Positions 36,808 through 47,590 of a stretch of 64,000 bases of DNA are shown in pieces. The position numbers were made by a program, and so were the translations under genes. The notes beneath the pieces were generated by a model, which saw nothing but the letters and a program-made list of their open reading frames with translations, was not told the origin of the DNA and ran no database searches. Origin of the DNA: Bradyrhizobium sp. WSM3983 (GTDB lineage Bacteria; Pseudomonadota; Alphaproteobacteria; Rhizobiales; Xanthobacteraceae); contig NZ_AXAY01000004.1 in NCBI RefSeq assembly GCF_000473045.1, forward strand, positions 365,366-429,365, given 5' to 3'. Within the stretch, counting starts at the first letter, position 1. Each line of letters begins with the position of its first letter.

Positions 36808-37871
36808 GCGACGAGAAGACGAGAGACGCCGTCATGGCCGGACAAGAGCGGCGGCATCGCCGCTCTGCCCTGACGCGCTTCCTGATGACGCTGCCCGCCG
36901 CTGCCGTCTCGTTCTTCTTCTCCTCCGCACCTGCATTCGCCGACCTCAAGATCTGCAATCGCATGTCCTATGTCGTCGAGGCCGCGATCGGTATCGACGA
37001 CAAGGCGGCGACCGCGACGCGGGGCTGGTTCAGGATCGATCCGGCCACCTGCCGCGTGGTGGTGCAGGGCACGCTCACCGCCGATCGCACCCTGCTCAAC
37101 GCCCGCGCGCTCGGCGTCTATGGCGCCTCGCCGATCCCCCAGAACGGCAGCGACACGCTGTGCGTGGCGCAGGACAATTTCGTCATTGCGGCAGCTCGGC
37201 AGTGCCGCAGCGGTCAGACGCAAGCCGCCTTCACCCAGATCACGCCGACGCAGGGCGACGACGGCAATCTCGTCGCCTACCTCGCCGAGGATTCCGAATA
37301 TGACGACGAGCAGGCCCGGCTCGCCGGCATCCAGCGGCTGCTTGTGATCGCAGGCTACGACATCGGCGCGATCGACGGGGTCGACGGACCGAAGACGCAG
37401 GCAGCATTGGCTGCGTTCCTGAAGAGCCGCGGGCTGTCCACCGACGTGGTCGCCTCGCCGAATCTCTTCAAGACCATGGTCGATGCGGCGCAGACGCCGT
37501 CCACGAGCGGGCTCACCTGGTGCAACGACACGCCGCACAAGGTGATGGCGGCGGTTGCGACCGATGACGGCAAGTCGGTGACGAGCCGCGGCTGGTTCCG
37601 CATCGATCCCAGGACCTGCCTGCATCCCGATGTCGCCGGCCAGCCCAGGCAGATCTTCAGCTTCGCGGAAGCCGTCGACAGCGACAACCGCGCCATCAAG
37701 CTGAAGGACAAGCCGCTGAACTGGGGCGGCGACAAACAGCTCTGCACGCGCGAGACCAAGTTCGAGACCAACGAGCAGACCGATTGCGGCGCGCGCGGAT
37801 TTGCGGCGACGGGTTTTGGGGTGGTGGATATGAGCAGCGGCGGCAAGACGCTGCGCTTTGCGCTGCCGTGA
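36804..37871 (+). CDS. Exported DUF1036 protein with two repeats and a PG-binding-like core
   Basis: This 355-residue protein has a signal segment ending near PAFA (about 27-46). Two related DUF1036 modules follow: [19 protein letters not shown] with [11 protein letters not shown] (about 48-150), and [19 protein letters not shown] with [11 protein letters not shown] (about 236-345). Between them lies [20 protein letters not shown] with a [11 protein letters not shown] helix (about 172-215), a peptidoglycan-binding-like fold. The modules share Cys positions, so each probably holds a disulfide. It is translationally coupled to argB. Start GTG 36804 is uncertain; ATG 36834 is possible. Confidence 0.8.
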   Translation: MSDEKTRDAVMAGQERRHRRSALTRFLMTLPAAAVSFFFSSAPAFADLKICNRMSYVVEAAIGIDDKAATATRGWFRIDPATCRVVVQGTLTADRTLLNARALGVYGASPIPQNGSDTLCVAQDNFVIAAARQCRSGQTQAAFTQITPTQGDDGNLVAYLAEDSEYDDEQARLAGIQRLLVIAGYDIGAIDGVDGPKTQAALAAFLKSRGLSTDVVASPNLFKTMVDAAQTPSTSGLTWCNDTPHKVMAAVATDDGKSVTSRGWFRIDPRTCLHPDVAGQPRQIFSFAEAVDSDNRAIKLKDKPLNWGGDKQLCTRETKFETNEQTDCGARGFAATGFGVVDMSSGGKTLRFALP

Positions 37872-37894
37872 TGGGTGGCGCCACAAATACCGAT

Positions 37895-38010
37895 GTCGTC
37901 CCGGCGAAGGCCAGGACCCATAGCCACCGAATTGCATTTGGCGAAGAACACGACCCGCGTGCGCCATTGATAGATCACGCGGTATGGGTCCCGGCCTTCG
38001 CCGGGACGAC
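37895..38010. repeat. Intergenic palindromic repeat (R4), GTCGTCCCGGCGAAGG type
   Basis: Arms 37895-37922 and 37983-38010 are inverted over 28 bases with one mismatch. It lies between the DUF1036 gene and the HAD gene. Confidence 0.85.
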
Positions 38011-38027
38011 GAGTTGAGAGAATCTTG

Positions 38028-38753
38028 ATGAAATCCCCCCGCGCTTTCGCCCATATCGACACCTGGGTGTTCGATCTCGACAACACGCTCTATCCGCATC
38101 ACGTCAATCTGTGGCAACAGGTCGATGCGCGGATCGGGGAGTTCGTGTGCAACTGGCTGCAGGTCGGCCCGGACGAAGCGCGCAGGATCCAGAAGGATTA
38201 TTACCAGCGCTTCGGCACCACCATGCGCGGCATGATGACCCTGCATGGCGTGCGTGCCGACGATTATCTCGCTTACGTCCACAAGATCGACCATTCGCCG
38301 CTGGCGCCGAACCCGGCGCTGGGCGAAGCCATCGCAAAGTTATCGGGGCGCAAGCTGATCCTGACCAACGGCTCGGTCGACCATGTCGACGCGGTACTGG
38401 CGCGGCTCGGCCTAGCCGCGCATTTCGACGGCGTGTTCGACATCATCGCCGCCGAGTTCGAACCCAAGCCTGCGGCGCAGACCTATCAGAAATTCCTCAA
38501 GGAACATGCGGTCGACCCGACCAAAGCCGCCATGTTCGAAGACCTCGCCCGCAACCTCACCGTTCCGCATGAGCTCGGCATGACCACGGTGCTGGTGGTG
38601 CCTGACGGGACCAAGGAAGTGGTGCGCGAGGATTGGGAACTGGAAGGCCGCGATGCCGCCCATGTCGATCACGTCACGGATGATCTGGCGGGGTTCTTGG
38701 CGGGGGTGAGCCACCCTAACCGCGGTCGTCCCGGCGAAGGCCGGGACCCATAG
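38028..38753 (+). CDS. HAD-family pyrimidine 5'-nucleotidase-like phosphatase
   Basis: This 241-residue HAD hydrolase has motif [11 protein letters not shown] (nucleophile Asp), motif II LILTNGS, and motif III/IV around [13 protein letters not shown] and MFEDLARNL. The cap after motif I and length match the pyrimidine 5'-nucleotidase subgroup (SDT1/PhoE-like). The last nine residues (GRPGEGRDP) and the stop are encoded by palindrome R5 (38725-38752), so the native C-terminus was replaced or extended by the repeat. The ATG at 38028 is preceded by a TTG alternative. Confidence 0.87.
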   Translation: MKSPRAFAHIDTWVFDLDNTLYPHHVNLWQQVDARIGEFVCNWLQVGPDEARRIQKDYYQRFGTTMRGMMTLHGVRADDYLAYVHKIDHSPLAPNPALGEAIAKLSGRKLILTNGSVDHVDAVLARLGLAAHFDGVFDIIAAEFEPKPAAQTYQKFLKEHAVDPTKAAMFEDLARNLTVPHELGMTTVLVVPDGTKEVVREDWELEGRDAAHVDHVTDDLAGFLAGVSHPNRGRPGEGRDP

Positions 38754-38845
38754 CCACAGGACGTAGCGATCACACGAGACTAGAAACTCCGAGTCTTCGC
38801 AAAACGCCTCCCTGTGAGTATGGTCCCGGCATTCGCCGGGACGAC
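38725..38845. repeat. Intergenic palindromic repeat (R5) overlapping HAD gene end
   Basis: Left arm 38725-38752 pairs with 38819-38845, with one substitution and one deletion, and is the same type as R4. The left arm is translated as the C-terminus of the HAD protein, TAG at 38751 included. Confidence 0.85.
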
Positions 38846-38929
38846 CAGGGAGCCTTGACTCCACCTCTCCAAATCCCGAAAAAGCGCCCCAATCGATCAA
38901 AATTCCCGTCTGCCACTGAGGAAATCCCG

Positions 38930-39775
<846 letters not shown>

Positions 39776-39801
39776 TCCGCGCTACGAGCGCCATTCCCTC
39801 A

Positions 39802-39939
39802 CCGTCACCCTGAGGCGGCCGCTCCTTCAGCGGCCCTCGAAGGGCGACGGCCCGGCTGGCGGCCACATCGCGGCCGTTCATCCTTCGAGGCTCCTCCTGC
39901 GGTGCTTTGCACCGCAGGCCTCGCACCTCAGAATGACGG
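39802..39939. repeat. Intergenic palindromic repeat (R6)
   Basis: CCGTCACCCTGAGG (39802-39815) and CCTCAGAATGACGG (39926-39939) are outer inverted ends. Inside are CCTCGAAGG/CCTTCGAGG and a CGGCCGC dyad. It lies between dapD and the DUF805 gene; the rest of that gap shows nothing else. Confidence 0.75.
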
Positions 39940-40017
39940 GTCTGATCGCGTATCGAACCACCTCACTCTCCATCGCGACCAACATCCGGGCGGCCTCTCC
40001 CGCCCGGAGCCTTTGTC

Positions 40018-40674
40018 ATGGACTGGACCTGGTATCTCCTTCGCTTCGACGGCCGCATCAACCGCGCTCTGCTGTGGCAGGCGCTGCTGATCGTCGCTCT
40101 GCTGGCGGGCTTGCTGGAGATCGTCGGTCAAGCCGTGCGGGCCGTCGAAGGCGGCACATCCCTCGCCCTCAGGCTCGGCTTCGACATCGACTTTGATTTC
40201 GCCCTCGACGATGTCTTCAGGGCTGTCGATCCCCGGACCTATCGTTCGCTCGCCTCCGCCGATCGCGCGACCCTGATCCTCAAGGCGCTCGGCACGTCGC
40301 TGTTCTCATGGATCTTCCTCGCGACCGCGATCAAACGGCTGCACGATCGCGACAGGAGCGGCTGGTGGATCGTTCCCTTTGTCTTCATCCCAAGACTGTT
40401 TTTTCAATTCTCGGACCGGCTTCCTGCCTCAAACTGGTTCGTCCCGTTCGACTGGGCGATCTCCGCGCTGTGGCTGTGGGGCCTCGTCGAATTGTTCATT
40501 ATGCCCGGCACGTCCGGCCACAACCGGTTCGGGCCCGATCCGCTCGCCGAAATCGAGGACGCGTCCAAATCCGCAGCATCCCCTGCGAAGAGCTGGGACC
40601 AGCAGCGCGAGATCGAATTTGTCCCGCCCAGCGCTAGCCCACCCGGCGGCATGCATGTTAAGCGGGGCGCATGA
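40018..40674 (+). CDS. DUF805-family membrane protein
   Basis: This 218-residue protein has DUF805 features: [19 protein letters not shown] at the start, [20 protein letters not shown] in the middle, and [20 protein letters not shown] with RFGPDPL after the last helix. About four membrane helices are present, then a cytoplasmic tail. The stop overlaps dapE (ATGA), so they are coupled. Function of the family is unknown. Confidence 0.87.
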   Translation: MDWTWYLLRFDGRINRALLWQALLIVALLAGLLEIVGQAVRAVEGGTSLALRLGFDIDFDFALDDVFRAVDPRTYRSLASADRATLILKALGTSLFSWIFLATAIKRLHDRDRSGWWIVPFVFIPRLFFQFSDRLPASNWFVPFDWAISALWLWGLVELFIMPGTSGHNRFGPDPLAEIEDASKSAASPAKSWDQQREIEFVPPSASPPGGMHVKRGA

Positions 40675-41837
40675 CCGATGCCCTGTCCATTGCCCGCGAC
40701 CTCATCCGCTGCCCCTCCGTCACTCCGGCCGATGCCGGTGCGCTCGGGGTGCTTGAAAAAGCCCTCAACGCAGCAGGCTTCACCTGCCACCGCGTGACCT
40801 TCAGCGAGCCCGGCACCGCCGACGTCGACAATCTCTACGCGCGGATCGGCAACGAGGGCCCGCACATCACCTTCGCCGGCCATACCGACGTGGTGCCGCC
40901 CGGTGACGAGAGCGCCTGGAGCGTCGGTGCGTTCTCGGGCGAAGTGAAGGACGGTTTCCTGCACGGCCGCGGTGCGGTCGACATGAAGGGCGGCATCGCC
41001 TGCTCGGTCGCCGCGGTGCTGGAACATCTTGCCGCGAACGATGGCAAGCCGCGTGCTGATGGCAAGGGCTCGATCTCATTCCTGATCACCGGCGACGAGG
41101 AAGACGTCTCCATCAACGGCACCATCAAGCTGTTGAAATGGGCGGCAGCACGCGGCGAACAATTCGACCATTGCGTGCTCGGCGAGCCCTCCAATGTCGA
41201 GACGCTCGGCGACACCATCAAGGTCGGTCGCCGCGGCTCGCAATCCGGCACGCTTTATGTCGACGGCGTGCAGGGCCATGTCGCCTATCCGCATCGCGCG
41301 GCCAATCCGGTGCCGGATATTTCGCGATTGATCGTAGCCATCAGCGACGAGCCGCTCGACCATGGCAGCGCACAGTTCCAGGCGTCCAATCTCGAATTCA
41401 CCTCGGTCGACGTCGGCAACAAGGCCAACAACGTCATTCCCGGCGAGGCCCGCGCAAAATTCAACATCCGCTATAACGACAACCATACGCAAGCGAGCCT
41501 GCGGGAGCTGGTCGAGACGCGGCTGACGAAGGCCTGCGGCAACCGCATCCGCGCCCGCATCGTCTGGGAGCCGTCGAACTCCAACGTGTTCGTGACCAAG
41601 CCCGGCCCCTTCACCGATCTCGCAGTGTCCGCGATCGAAGAAGTCACGGGCCGCAAGCCGGAGCTGTCGACCTCAGGCGGCACCTCGGACGCCCGCTTCA
41701 TCTCGAGCTATTGCCCGGTGATCGAGTTCGGCCTGGTCGGGCAGACCATGCACCAGGTCAACGAGCGCGTGCCGGTTAAGGATCTGGAGAAGCTGACGAA
41801 GGTGTATCGCGGGATTTTGACGCGGTATTTTGGGTAG
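40671..41837 (+). CDS. dapE: Succinyl-diaminopimelate desuccinylase
   Basis: This 388-residue M20-family zinc peptidase has [13 protein letters not shown] (His and Asp metal ligands), [10 protein letters not shown], the catalytic Glu and metal ligand in [13 protein letters not shown], and VLGEPSN. The lid domain follows with [20 protein letters not shown] and [17 protein letters not shown], then [11 protein letters not shown] and the C-terminal His in QTMHQVNER. It releases succinate to give LL-DAP. It is coupled to the DUF805 gene and lies about 0.9 kb downstream of dapD. Confidence 0.96.
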   Translation: MTDALSIARDLIRCPSVTPADAGALGVLEKALNAAGFTCHRVTFSEPGTADVDNLYARIGNEGPHITFAGHTDVVPPGDESAWSVGAFSGEVKDGFLHGRGAVDMKGGIACSVAAVLEHLAANDGKPRADGKGSISFLITGDEEDVSINGTIKLLKWAAARGEQFDHCVLGEPSNVETLGDTIKVGRRGSQSGTLYVDGVQGHVAYPHRAANPVPDISRLIVAISDEPLDHGSAQFQASNLEFTSVDVGNKANNVIPGEARAKFNIRYNDNHTQASLRELVETRLTKACGNRIRARIVWEPSNSNVFVTKPGPFTDLAVSAIEEVTGRKPELSTSGGTSDARFISSYCPVIEFGLVGQTMHQVNERVPVKDLEKLTKVYRGILTRYFG

Positions 41838-41856
41838 GGCGCTGCTGTCGCGCGCC

Positions 41857-42594
41857 CTAATAATCCACCTTCACCAGATACAGTCCCTCCGGCGGCGCGA
41901 CGATGCCGCAGGCGGCGCGGTTGCGGGCTTCTAACGCTGCGGAGAGATCGTCCGCGGTCCAGCGGCCTTCGCCGACCCAGACCAGCGAGCCCACCATCGA
42001 GCGCACCTGGCTGTGCAGGAACGAGCGCGCCGACGTGACGATGGTGATCTCGCGGCCGTCGCGCAGCACGTCGAGCTGATCGAGCGTCTTCTCCGGCGAT
42101 TTCGCCTGGCACTCGGTATCGCGAAAGGTCGTGAAGTCGTGCTTGCCGAGCAGGCGCTGCGCCGCTGCATGCATCGCGTCGGCATCGAGCCGCCGCGGCA
42201 CGCGCCAGGCATGGCCGATGTCGAGCGCGAGATTGGCGCGGGTGTTGACGACGCGGTAGCGATAGTGGCGCTTCACAGCCGAGAAGCGTGCCTCGAAAGT
42301 GTCGGGCACGATCTCGGCCTCGAGCACAGCGATCGGATGCGGACGCAAATGCGCATTCAAACCATCGCGAAAACGGCCCTGTGGGAACTGCTTCTCGATA
42401 TCGACATGCGCGACCTGGCCGCGCGCATGCACGCCGGCATCGGTGCGGCCCGCGCCATGCACCCGCGCATCCGCGCCGGTCATTGCCTTCACCGCCGCTT
42501 CCAGCGCGCCCTGCACCGAGGGAAGTGTATCCTGGATCTGCCAGCCGAAGAACGGCGCGCCGTCATATTCGATGGTGAGCTTGTACCGGGGCAT
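41857..42594 (-). CDS. truA: tRNA pseudouridine synthase A
   Basis: This 245-residue enzyme shows the TruA pattern: [17 protein letters not shown], the catalytic Asp in [51 protein letters not shown] and [17 protein letters not shown]. It modifies U38-40 of the tRNA anticodon arm. It is convergent with dapE, ending 20 bases from it, and precedes nothing on its own strand; fmt and def lie just upstream on the same strand. Confidence 0.96.
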   Translation of the reverse strand: MPRYKLTIEYDGAPFFGWQIQDTLPSVQGALEAAVKAMTGADARVHGAGRTDAGVHARGQVAHVDIEKQFPQGRFRDGLNAHLRPHPIAVLEAEIVPDTFEARFSAVKRHYRYRVVNTRANLALDIGHAWRVPRRLDADAMHAAAQRLLGKHDFTTFRDTECQAKSPEKTLDQLDVLRDGREITIVTSARSFLHSQVRSMVGSLVWVGEGRWTADDLSAALEARNRAACGIVAPPEGLYLVKVDY

Positions 42595-42608
42595 CTCAAT
42601 CCGGGTGG

Positions 42609-42710
42609 TGTCATCGCCCGGCTTGACCGGGCGATCCAGTACTCCGAGAAATCTCTGTTAAGCCGAGAAGTCTCGGCGTACTGGATACCCCGCCTTCGCG
42701 GGGTATGACA
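42609..42710. repeat. Intergenic palindromic repeat (R7), GTCAT-ATGAC type
   Basis: TGTCATCGCCCGGC with its own hairpin and CCAGTAC (42609-42641) is balanced by GTACTGGATACCCCGC ending ATGACA (42678-42710). Two hairpins joined by a CCAGTAC/GTACTGG dyad sit between fmt and truA. Confidence 0.85.
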
Positions 42711-42717
42711 GCGTTAG

Positions 42718-43653
42718 TTAGGTGAATTTGGCTCCCGCCTTCAGCGGTACGCCGCGCAAGAAGTCCACCGCTTGCATCCGGGCCTTGCCCTCGCGCTGCA
42801 GCTCGAGGATGCGGATCGCGCCCTCGCCGCAGGCGATGGTGAGCTGGTTGTCGAGCACCTCGCCCGGCGCACCAGCACCCTTCGCCAATTCGCAGCGCAG
42901 GATTTTTACGCGCGCGTTCTCGCTGACGCCGGCGAGTTCGGCCCAGGCGCCGGGAAACGGCGACAGGCCGTGGATGTGGCGCAGCACCGCGTGCGCGGGC
43001 TTGCTCCAGTCGATCCGTGCCTCGGCCTTGTCGATCTTGGCGGCGTAGGTGACGCCGTCCTCGCTCTGCTTTGTGAGCTGCAGGCTACCGCGGTCGAGCG
43101 CGGCCATGGCCCGCACCATCAGATCGGCACCAAGCCGGGACAGGCGATCGTGCAAATCGACCGCGGTCATGTTGTCCGTGATGGCTAGACGCTCGGCCAT
43201 TGCGACGTCGCCGGTGTCGAGGCCGACATCCATCTTCATCACCATCACGCCGCTCTCGGCATCGCCGGCCATGATCGCGCGGTTGATGGGCGCGGCGCCG
43301 CGCCAACGCGGCAGCAGCGAGGCGTGAAGGTTGTAGCAGCCGAGCTTTGGCGCATCGAGGATCGCCTGCGGCAGGATCATGCCGTAGGCGACGACGACGG
43401 CTGCATCGGCGTCAAAGGCGCTGAACTCGTCGAGCGCCTCCTGTGTCTTGAGCGTCTTCGGCGTCAGCACGGGCAGGCCGAGTTTTCGCGCAGCCTCTTC
43501 CACCGGCGTTGGCTGCAATTGCAACCCACGCCGCCCGCCCGGCTTCGGCGCGCGGGTATAGACGGCCACGATCTCGTGGCCATGCGCGACGAGCTCGAGC
43601 AGCGTCGGCACGGAGAAATCGGGCGTGCCCATGAAGATCAGGCGGAGGGGCAT
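42718..43653 (-). CDS. fmt: Methionyl-tRNA formyltransferase
   Basis: This 311-residue enzyme has [17 protein letters not shown] at the N-terminus and the catalytic region [20 protein letters not shown], then [20 protein letters not shown]. The C-terminal OB-fold domain has [19 protein letters not shown]. It formylates initiator Met-tRNA. It begins 12 bases after the def stop on the same strand, forming the usual def-fmt unit with truA, interrupted by palindrome R7. Confidence 0.96.
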   Translation of the reverse strand: MPLRLIFMGTPDFSVPTLLELVAHGHEIVAVYTRAPKPGGRRGLQLQPTPVEEAARKLGLPVLTPKTLKTQEALDEFSAFDADAAVVVAYGMILPQAILDAPKLGCYNLHASLLPRWRGAAPINRAIMAGDAESGVMVMKMDVGLDTGDVAMAERLAITDNMTAVDLHDRLSRLGADLMVRAMAALDRGSLQLTKQSEDGVTYAAKIDKAEARIDWSKPAHAVLRHIHGLSPFPGAWAELAGVSENARVKILRCELAKGAGAPGEVLDNQLTIACGEGAIRILELQREGKARMQAVDFLRGVPLKAGAKFT

Positions 43654-43665
43654 CGACGGAGAACC

Positions 43666-44190
43666 TTACTCCGCGCGCTTGGCGGCTTTCTCGAACTTCT
43701 TGATCACGCGGTCGCGCTTGAGCTTCGACAGATAGTCGACGAACAGCACGCCGTTGAGATGGTCGATCTCGTGCTGGATGCAGGTGGCGTAGAGGCCTTC
43801 GGCGTCCTCCTCGTGCACCTTGCCGTCCAGATCCGTGAAGCGCACGCGCACCTTCGCCGGACGTTCGACCTCCTCGTAATATTCGGGGATCGACAGGCAG
43901 CCTTCCTCGTAGACCGACAGGTCCTCGGAAGATGCGATGATCTCGGGATTGATGAAGACGCGCGGCTCCGGCTTGGTCTCGCCGTCCTGGTCGGGCTTGG
44001 CGAGATCCATGGTGATGAGCCGCAGCGGCTGCGCGATCTGGATCGCCGCCAGGCCAATGCCGGGCGCGTCGTACATGGTCTCGAACATGTCGTCGGCAAG
44101 CTTGCGGATCTCCGGCGTGACCTTCTCGATCGGCTTGGAGACCAGACGCAGCTGCTTGTCGGGCAGGATGATGATTTCTCGTAGGGCCAT
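43666..44190 (-). CDS. def: Peptide deformylase
   Basis: This 174-residue metalloprotease carries the three deformylase motifs: [13 protein letters not shown] (I), [17 protein letters not shown] (II, metal Cys) and [15 protein letters not shown] (III, HExxH with two metal His). It removes the formyl group from nascent proteins and is coupled with fmt downstream. It starts 170 bases from the divergent rmuC; that gap holds the phased TTAACC array. Confidence 0.96.
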   Translation of the reverse strand: MALREIIILPDKQLRLVSKPIEKVTPEIRKLADDMFETMYDAPGIGLAAIQIAQPLRLITMDLAKPDQDGETKPEPRVFINPEIIASSEDLSVYEEGCLSIPEYYEEVERPAKVRVRFTDLDGKVHEEDAEGLYATCIQHEIDHLNGVLFVDYLSKLKRDRVIKKFEKAAKRAE

Positions 44191-44242
44191 GGCCGCGATT
44201 TAAGCCGCGCGCGACAAGCGGTCAATGCGGCGAGGAACCCCG

Positions 44243-44312
44243 TTAACCCTCCGCTAACCATAAAACTTCAGGTTTCGTTAACCATAAAAATTAGGGGTCG
44301 ATTAACCACAAA
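44243..44312. promoter_or_regulatory. Phased TTAACC/CTAACC array, candidate CtrA site
   Basis: TTAACC at 44243, CTAACCATAAA at 44254, TTAACCATAAA at 44278 and TTAACCACAAA at 44302 are direct repeats, spaced 11, 24 and 24 bases. The first two form TTAA-N7-CTAA, one mismatch from the CtrA pattern TTAA-N7-TTAA. They lie between divergent def and rmuC. Confidence 0.45.
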
Positions 44313-44360
44313 TGTTCGCTATTCGTTCGTGGGCGCGGGCGAATCGGCTAGAAGGACGGC

Positions 44361-45563
44361 ATGAACGAGATCATTTTCATGCTGGGCGACTGGCCGGTGC
44401 GCACGATCGATGCGCTGGTCGGCTTCGGCGCCGTCGTCCTCATCCTGCTGGTGGTGATTGCCGTCGTGATCGCGCGATCCGGGCGGCGCGGCGCGGAACT
44501 CGCGATGGCGAGCGCGATCCGGGCCGACGAGCTGGAGGAGCGGCTGAGCCAGGTCCTGCACGCCCAGAGCGAGGCCGCCGGCCGTGCCGACGCCATGACC
44601 CAGGCACTGGCCGGCCGCCAGGCCGAGATGGCGCGGGCGGTCAACGAGCGGCTGGATTCGGTGACCCATCGGGTCGGCCAGTCCATGGAACACTCGACCC
44701 GCAACACCATGGAGAGCTTGCGCGCGCTGCACGAGCGGCTCGGCATCATCGACAACGCGCACAAGAACCTCACCGACCTCACCACGCAGGTGACGACGTT
44801 GCGCGACGTGCTCGCCAACAAGCAGTCGCGCGGCGCCTTTGGCCAGGCGCGGATGGAGGCGATCGTCCAGGACGGCCTGCCGAAAGGCGCTTACGAATTC
44901 CAGTTCACGCTCTCGACCGGCAAGCGGCCGGACTGCGTGGTGTTCCTGCCCGACCAGCGCCCGCTCTGCATCGACGCAAAGTTTCCGCTGGAGGCGATGA
45001 CGGCGCTGCACGATGCGCGGACCGACGAGGAGAAACGCGTCGCCACGCAGCGGTTGCGCGGCGACGTGATGAAGCATGTCAGCGACATCGCCGAAAAATA
45101 TCTCGTCACCGGCGAGACCCAGGAGATGGCGCTGATGTTCGTGCCGTCGGAATCGGTTTACGCCGAGATCCATGACGGTTTCGACGACGTGATCCAGAAG
45201 GCCTATCGCGCCCGTGTCGTGCTGGTGTCGCCCTCGCTGCTGATGCTGGCGATCCAGGTGATGCAGCAGATCATGAAGGACGCGCGCATGCGCGACGCCG
45301 CCGACCAGATCCAGACCGAAGTGATCAAGCTCGGCGACGATCTCGGCCGCCTGCGCGATCGCGTGCTCAAATTGCAGAAGCACTTTGCCGACGCCAACGA
45401 GGACGTCCGCCAGATCCTGATCTCCGCCGACAAGATCGAAAAGCGCGCAGGGCGAATCGAGGAGCTCGATTTCAGCAAGACCGACGCGCCTGCAGACGGC
45501 CCGCGCCTGGTGGCGTCAGGCGCGCCGGAGCTGTTTCCGAGGAAGCTCCAGGCGGGGGAGTGA
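44361..45563 (+). CDS. rmuC: DNA recombination protein RmuC
   Basis: This 400-residue protein has an N-terminal membrane helix (ALVGFGAVVLILLVVIAVVI), a long coiled-coil part (about 45-150) and the RmuC nuclease-like domain. The domain shows RGAFGQARMEAIVQDGLP, DCVVFLPDQRPLCIDAKFPL (Asp and Lys of the PD-(D/E)XK core), MFVPSESVYAEIHDGFDD and VLVSPSLLMLAIQVM. RmuC limits sequence inversions at short repeats. It is divergent from def with the TTAACC array between. Confidence 0.92.
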   Translation: MNEIIFMLGDWPVRTIDALVGFGAVVLILLVVIAVVIARSGRRGAELAMASAIRADELEERLSQVLHAQSEAAGRADAMTQALAGRQAEMARAVNERLDSVTHRVGQSMEHSTRNTMESLRALHERLGIIDNAHKNLTDLTTQVTTLRDVLANKQSRGAFGQARMEAIVQDGLPKGAYEFQFTLSTGKRPDCVVFLPDQRPLCIDAKFPLEAMTALHDARTDEEKRVATQRLRGDVMKHVSDIAEKYLVTGETQEMALMFVPSESVYAEIHDGFDDVIQKAYRARVVLVSPSLLMLAIQVMQQIMKDARMRDAADQIQTEVIKLGDDLGRLRDRVLKLQKHFADANEDVRQILISADKIEKRAGRIEELDFSKTDAPADGPRLVASGAPELFPRKLQAGE

Positions 45564-45577
45564 GATTGAGGCACACT

Positions 45578-45679
45578 GTCATGCCCCGCGTAGGCGGGCA
45601 TCCAGTACGCCGCGGCGGTTGTGGTTGAATCGAGACGCCGGTGGGTACTGGATCGTCCGCCTTCGCGGACGATGACACA
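45578..45679. repeat. Intergenic palindromic repeat (R8), GTCAT-ATGAC type
   Basis: TGTCATGCCCCGCGTAGGCG with CCAGTAC on the left and GTACTGGATCGTCCGC ending ATGACA on the right (45646-45679) repeat the R7 plan. It lies between rmuC and the AmpG-like gene. Confidence 0.85.
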
Positions 45680-45732
45680 GAGAAGGCGACGACACCTCCC
45701 TTGAGGCGACTAGAATCTGCTAACACCTTCCC

Positions 45733-47097
45733 ATGACCGCACCCGACGCGACCTCGCCTGCCGGCACTGATGCCCCTGCGACCTCCTGGCGCGACAGCCT
45801 GGCCGTTTACCTGCAACCGCGAGTGCTGATCGTGCTGTTCCTGGGCTTCTCATCCGGGCTGCCGCTGGCGCTGTCGGGCTCGACGCTCTTGGTGTGGATG
45901 CGGGAGGCGGGCGTCGATCTCAAGACCATCGGGCTATTTGCGCTGGTCGGCACGCCCTACACGCTGAAATTCCTGTGGGCGCCGCTTGTGGACGCGCTGC
46001 ATGTGCCGCTGTTCACGCGCGCCTTCGGGCGGCGGCGCGGTTGGCTGCTGTTCTCGCAACTGCTGCTGATCATTGCGATCCTGGTGCTGGCGATGACCGA
46101 TCCCGCACGTTCGCCGTTCTATGTCGCGCTCGGCGCGCTGCTGGTGGCGACGACGTCGTCGACACAGGACATCGTCGTCGATGCCTTCCGCGTCGAGAGC
46201 CTGCCCGAGAGCGAGCAGGCCGCCGGCATGGCGGCCTATGTTGCGGCCTACCGCATCGGCATGCTGGTCTCGACCGCGGGCGCGCTGTTCATCGTGTCCG
46301 GTTTCGAGGGTACCGGCATTCCGCGCACGTCGGCCTGGATGTGGGGCTATGTGGTGATGGCGGCGATGGTGCTGATCGGGACGGTCACGGCGCTGGCCGC
46401 GACCGAGCCGGAGCAATCCGTGCGGGCGGAAGCCGCGACGCAAACCGAGACCGCGTTCACGCGCGTGCTGCACGCGGCGATCGGCGCCTTCTCAGAGTTC
46501 CTGTCGCGCAAGGACGCGCTCGCCGCACTCGCCTTCGTCGTGCTGTTCAAATTCACCGACGCATTCTCGGGAACGATGACCGCGCCGTTCGTGATCGACC
46601 TCGGCTTCACCCGCAACGATTACGCAGCGATCGTGAAGGGCGTCGGCCTCGCCGCGACCCTGATCGGCGGCTTTGCTGGTGGTTTTGTCGCGCGGCGCTA
46701 CTCGCTGGCGACTTCGCTCTGGATCGGCGGCGTGGTGCAGGCGCTGGCCAATTTGACCTTCTCCTGGCTCGCCATAGTCGGCACCAATCAATGGGCGCTG
46801 GCGCTCGCGATCTGCGCCGAGAATTTCACCAGCGCCATCGGAACCGTGATCTTCGTCGCCTATCTCTCGGCGCTGTGCCAGAACCCGCTGCACACGGCGA
46901 CGCAATATGCGCTGCTCACGGCGCTTGCGGCGGTGGGACGGACCTATCTCTCGTCAGGGGCCGGCTTCGTCGCGGATACGACCGGCTGGCCGCTGTTCTT
47001 CATGATCTGCGTGCTGGTGGCGATCCCTAGCCTGGTGCTGCTGACCTGGCTGCAGAAGCGCGGGCACTTTGAGGCGCTGGGGCCGGTGCGGGTGTAA
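45733..47097 (+). CDS. AmpG-like MFS permease
   Basis: This 454-residue MFS protein opens YLQPRVLIVLFLGFSSGLPL, with GSTLLVWMREAGVDLKTIG, LKFLWAPLVDALHVP and GRRRGWLLFSQ, the characteristic AmpG start. Then DIVVDAFRVESLPESEQAA, and late helices with CQNPLHTATQYALLTALAAV. AmpG imports GlcNAc-anhydroMurNAc peptides for recycling, fitting NagZ at 26.7 kb. About twelve helices are predicted. It is followed convergently by a small exported protein gene. Confidence 0.85.
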   Translation: MTAPDATSPAGTDAPATSWRDSLAVYLQPRVLIVLFLGFSSGLPLALSGSTLLVWMREAGVDLKTIGLFALVGTPYTLKFLWAPLVDALHVPLFTRAFGRRRGWLLFSQLLLIIAILVLAMTDPARSPFYVALGALLVATTSSTQDIVVDAFRVESLPESEQAAGMAAYVAAYRIGMLVSTAGALFIVSGFEGTGIPRTSAWMWGYVVMAAMVLIGTVTALAATEPEQSVRAEAATQTETAFTRVLHAAIGAFSEFLSRKDALAALAFVVLFKFTDAFSGTMTAPFVIDLGFTRNDYAAIVKGVGLAATLIGGFAGGFVARRYSLATSLWIGGVVQALANLTFSWLAIVGTNQWALALAICAENFTSAIGTVIFVAYLSALCQNPLHTATQYALLTALAAVGRTYLSSGAGFVADTTGWPLFFMICVLVAIPSLVLLTWLQKRGHFEALGPVRV

Positions 47098-47125
47098 CGC
47101 CGCCCGCGTCGTGCCGAGCTGCCGC

Positions 47126-47563
47126 TTACTGCTTCCTCACCAAACTCCACTTCGTGATCACGGCCTCGCTCATCTGGCCGGGATCGCTGGCGCAGGCGAC
47201 CTCGTCGACCTTCACGGAGATTTCCTTGCCGGCGAACGACTTCAGCTGCGCGGCTTGCGCGTCGCCGTTGGGAACGAGTTGAAACGTCTCCGGCCCCGTC
47301 TCGAGATCGCACAACCCGCTCGGCGCCGGCAGGCGGCGCGGCTCGGAGGTGATCTGGTACATCGCGATCCGCTTGCCGGCGTTCTTGACGTCGCGAATCT
47401 TCATCGCGTTCAACTCGCCCGAGAGCACCTCGCCGGCGCTGATCGGCCTGCCGGGCTTCGGGGGCGGCGCCGCCTCGCCGTCCTGCTGCGCGGCAATGGC
47501 CGGCGTCACCAGCAGCAGCATCGTCGCGACCAAAGCCGATCGTGTGGCGAAAAGTTTCGTCAT
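47126..47563 (-). CDS. Small exported hypothetical protein
   Basis: This 145-residue protein has a signal peptide (SALVATMLLLVTPAIAAQ, about 9-26). A proline-rich stretch (EAAPPPKPGRPISAG) leads into a mature domain with GKRIAMYQITSEPRRLPAP, a paired Cys (GLCDLETG and EVACASDPGQ) and a C-terminal ITKWSLVRKQ. The two cysteines probably form a disulfide in the periplasm. I do not recognise a family. It ends 28 bases from the convergent AmpG-like gene and starts 27 bases after recR on the same strand. Confidence 0.75.
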   Translation of the reverse strand: MTKLFATRSALVATMLLLVTPAIAAQQDGEAAPPPKPGRPISAGEVLSGELNAMKIRDVKNAGKRIAMYQITSEPRRLPAPSGLCDLETGPETFQLVPNGDAQAAQLKSFAGKEISVKVDEVACASDPGQMSEAVITKWSLVRKQ

Positions 47564-47590
47564 GTCGTCCGTTCCGTCAAGTCTGGATGG

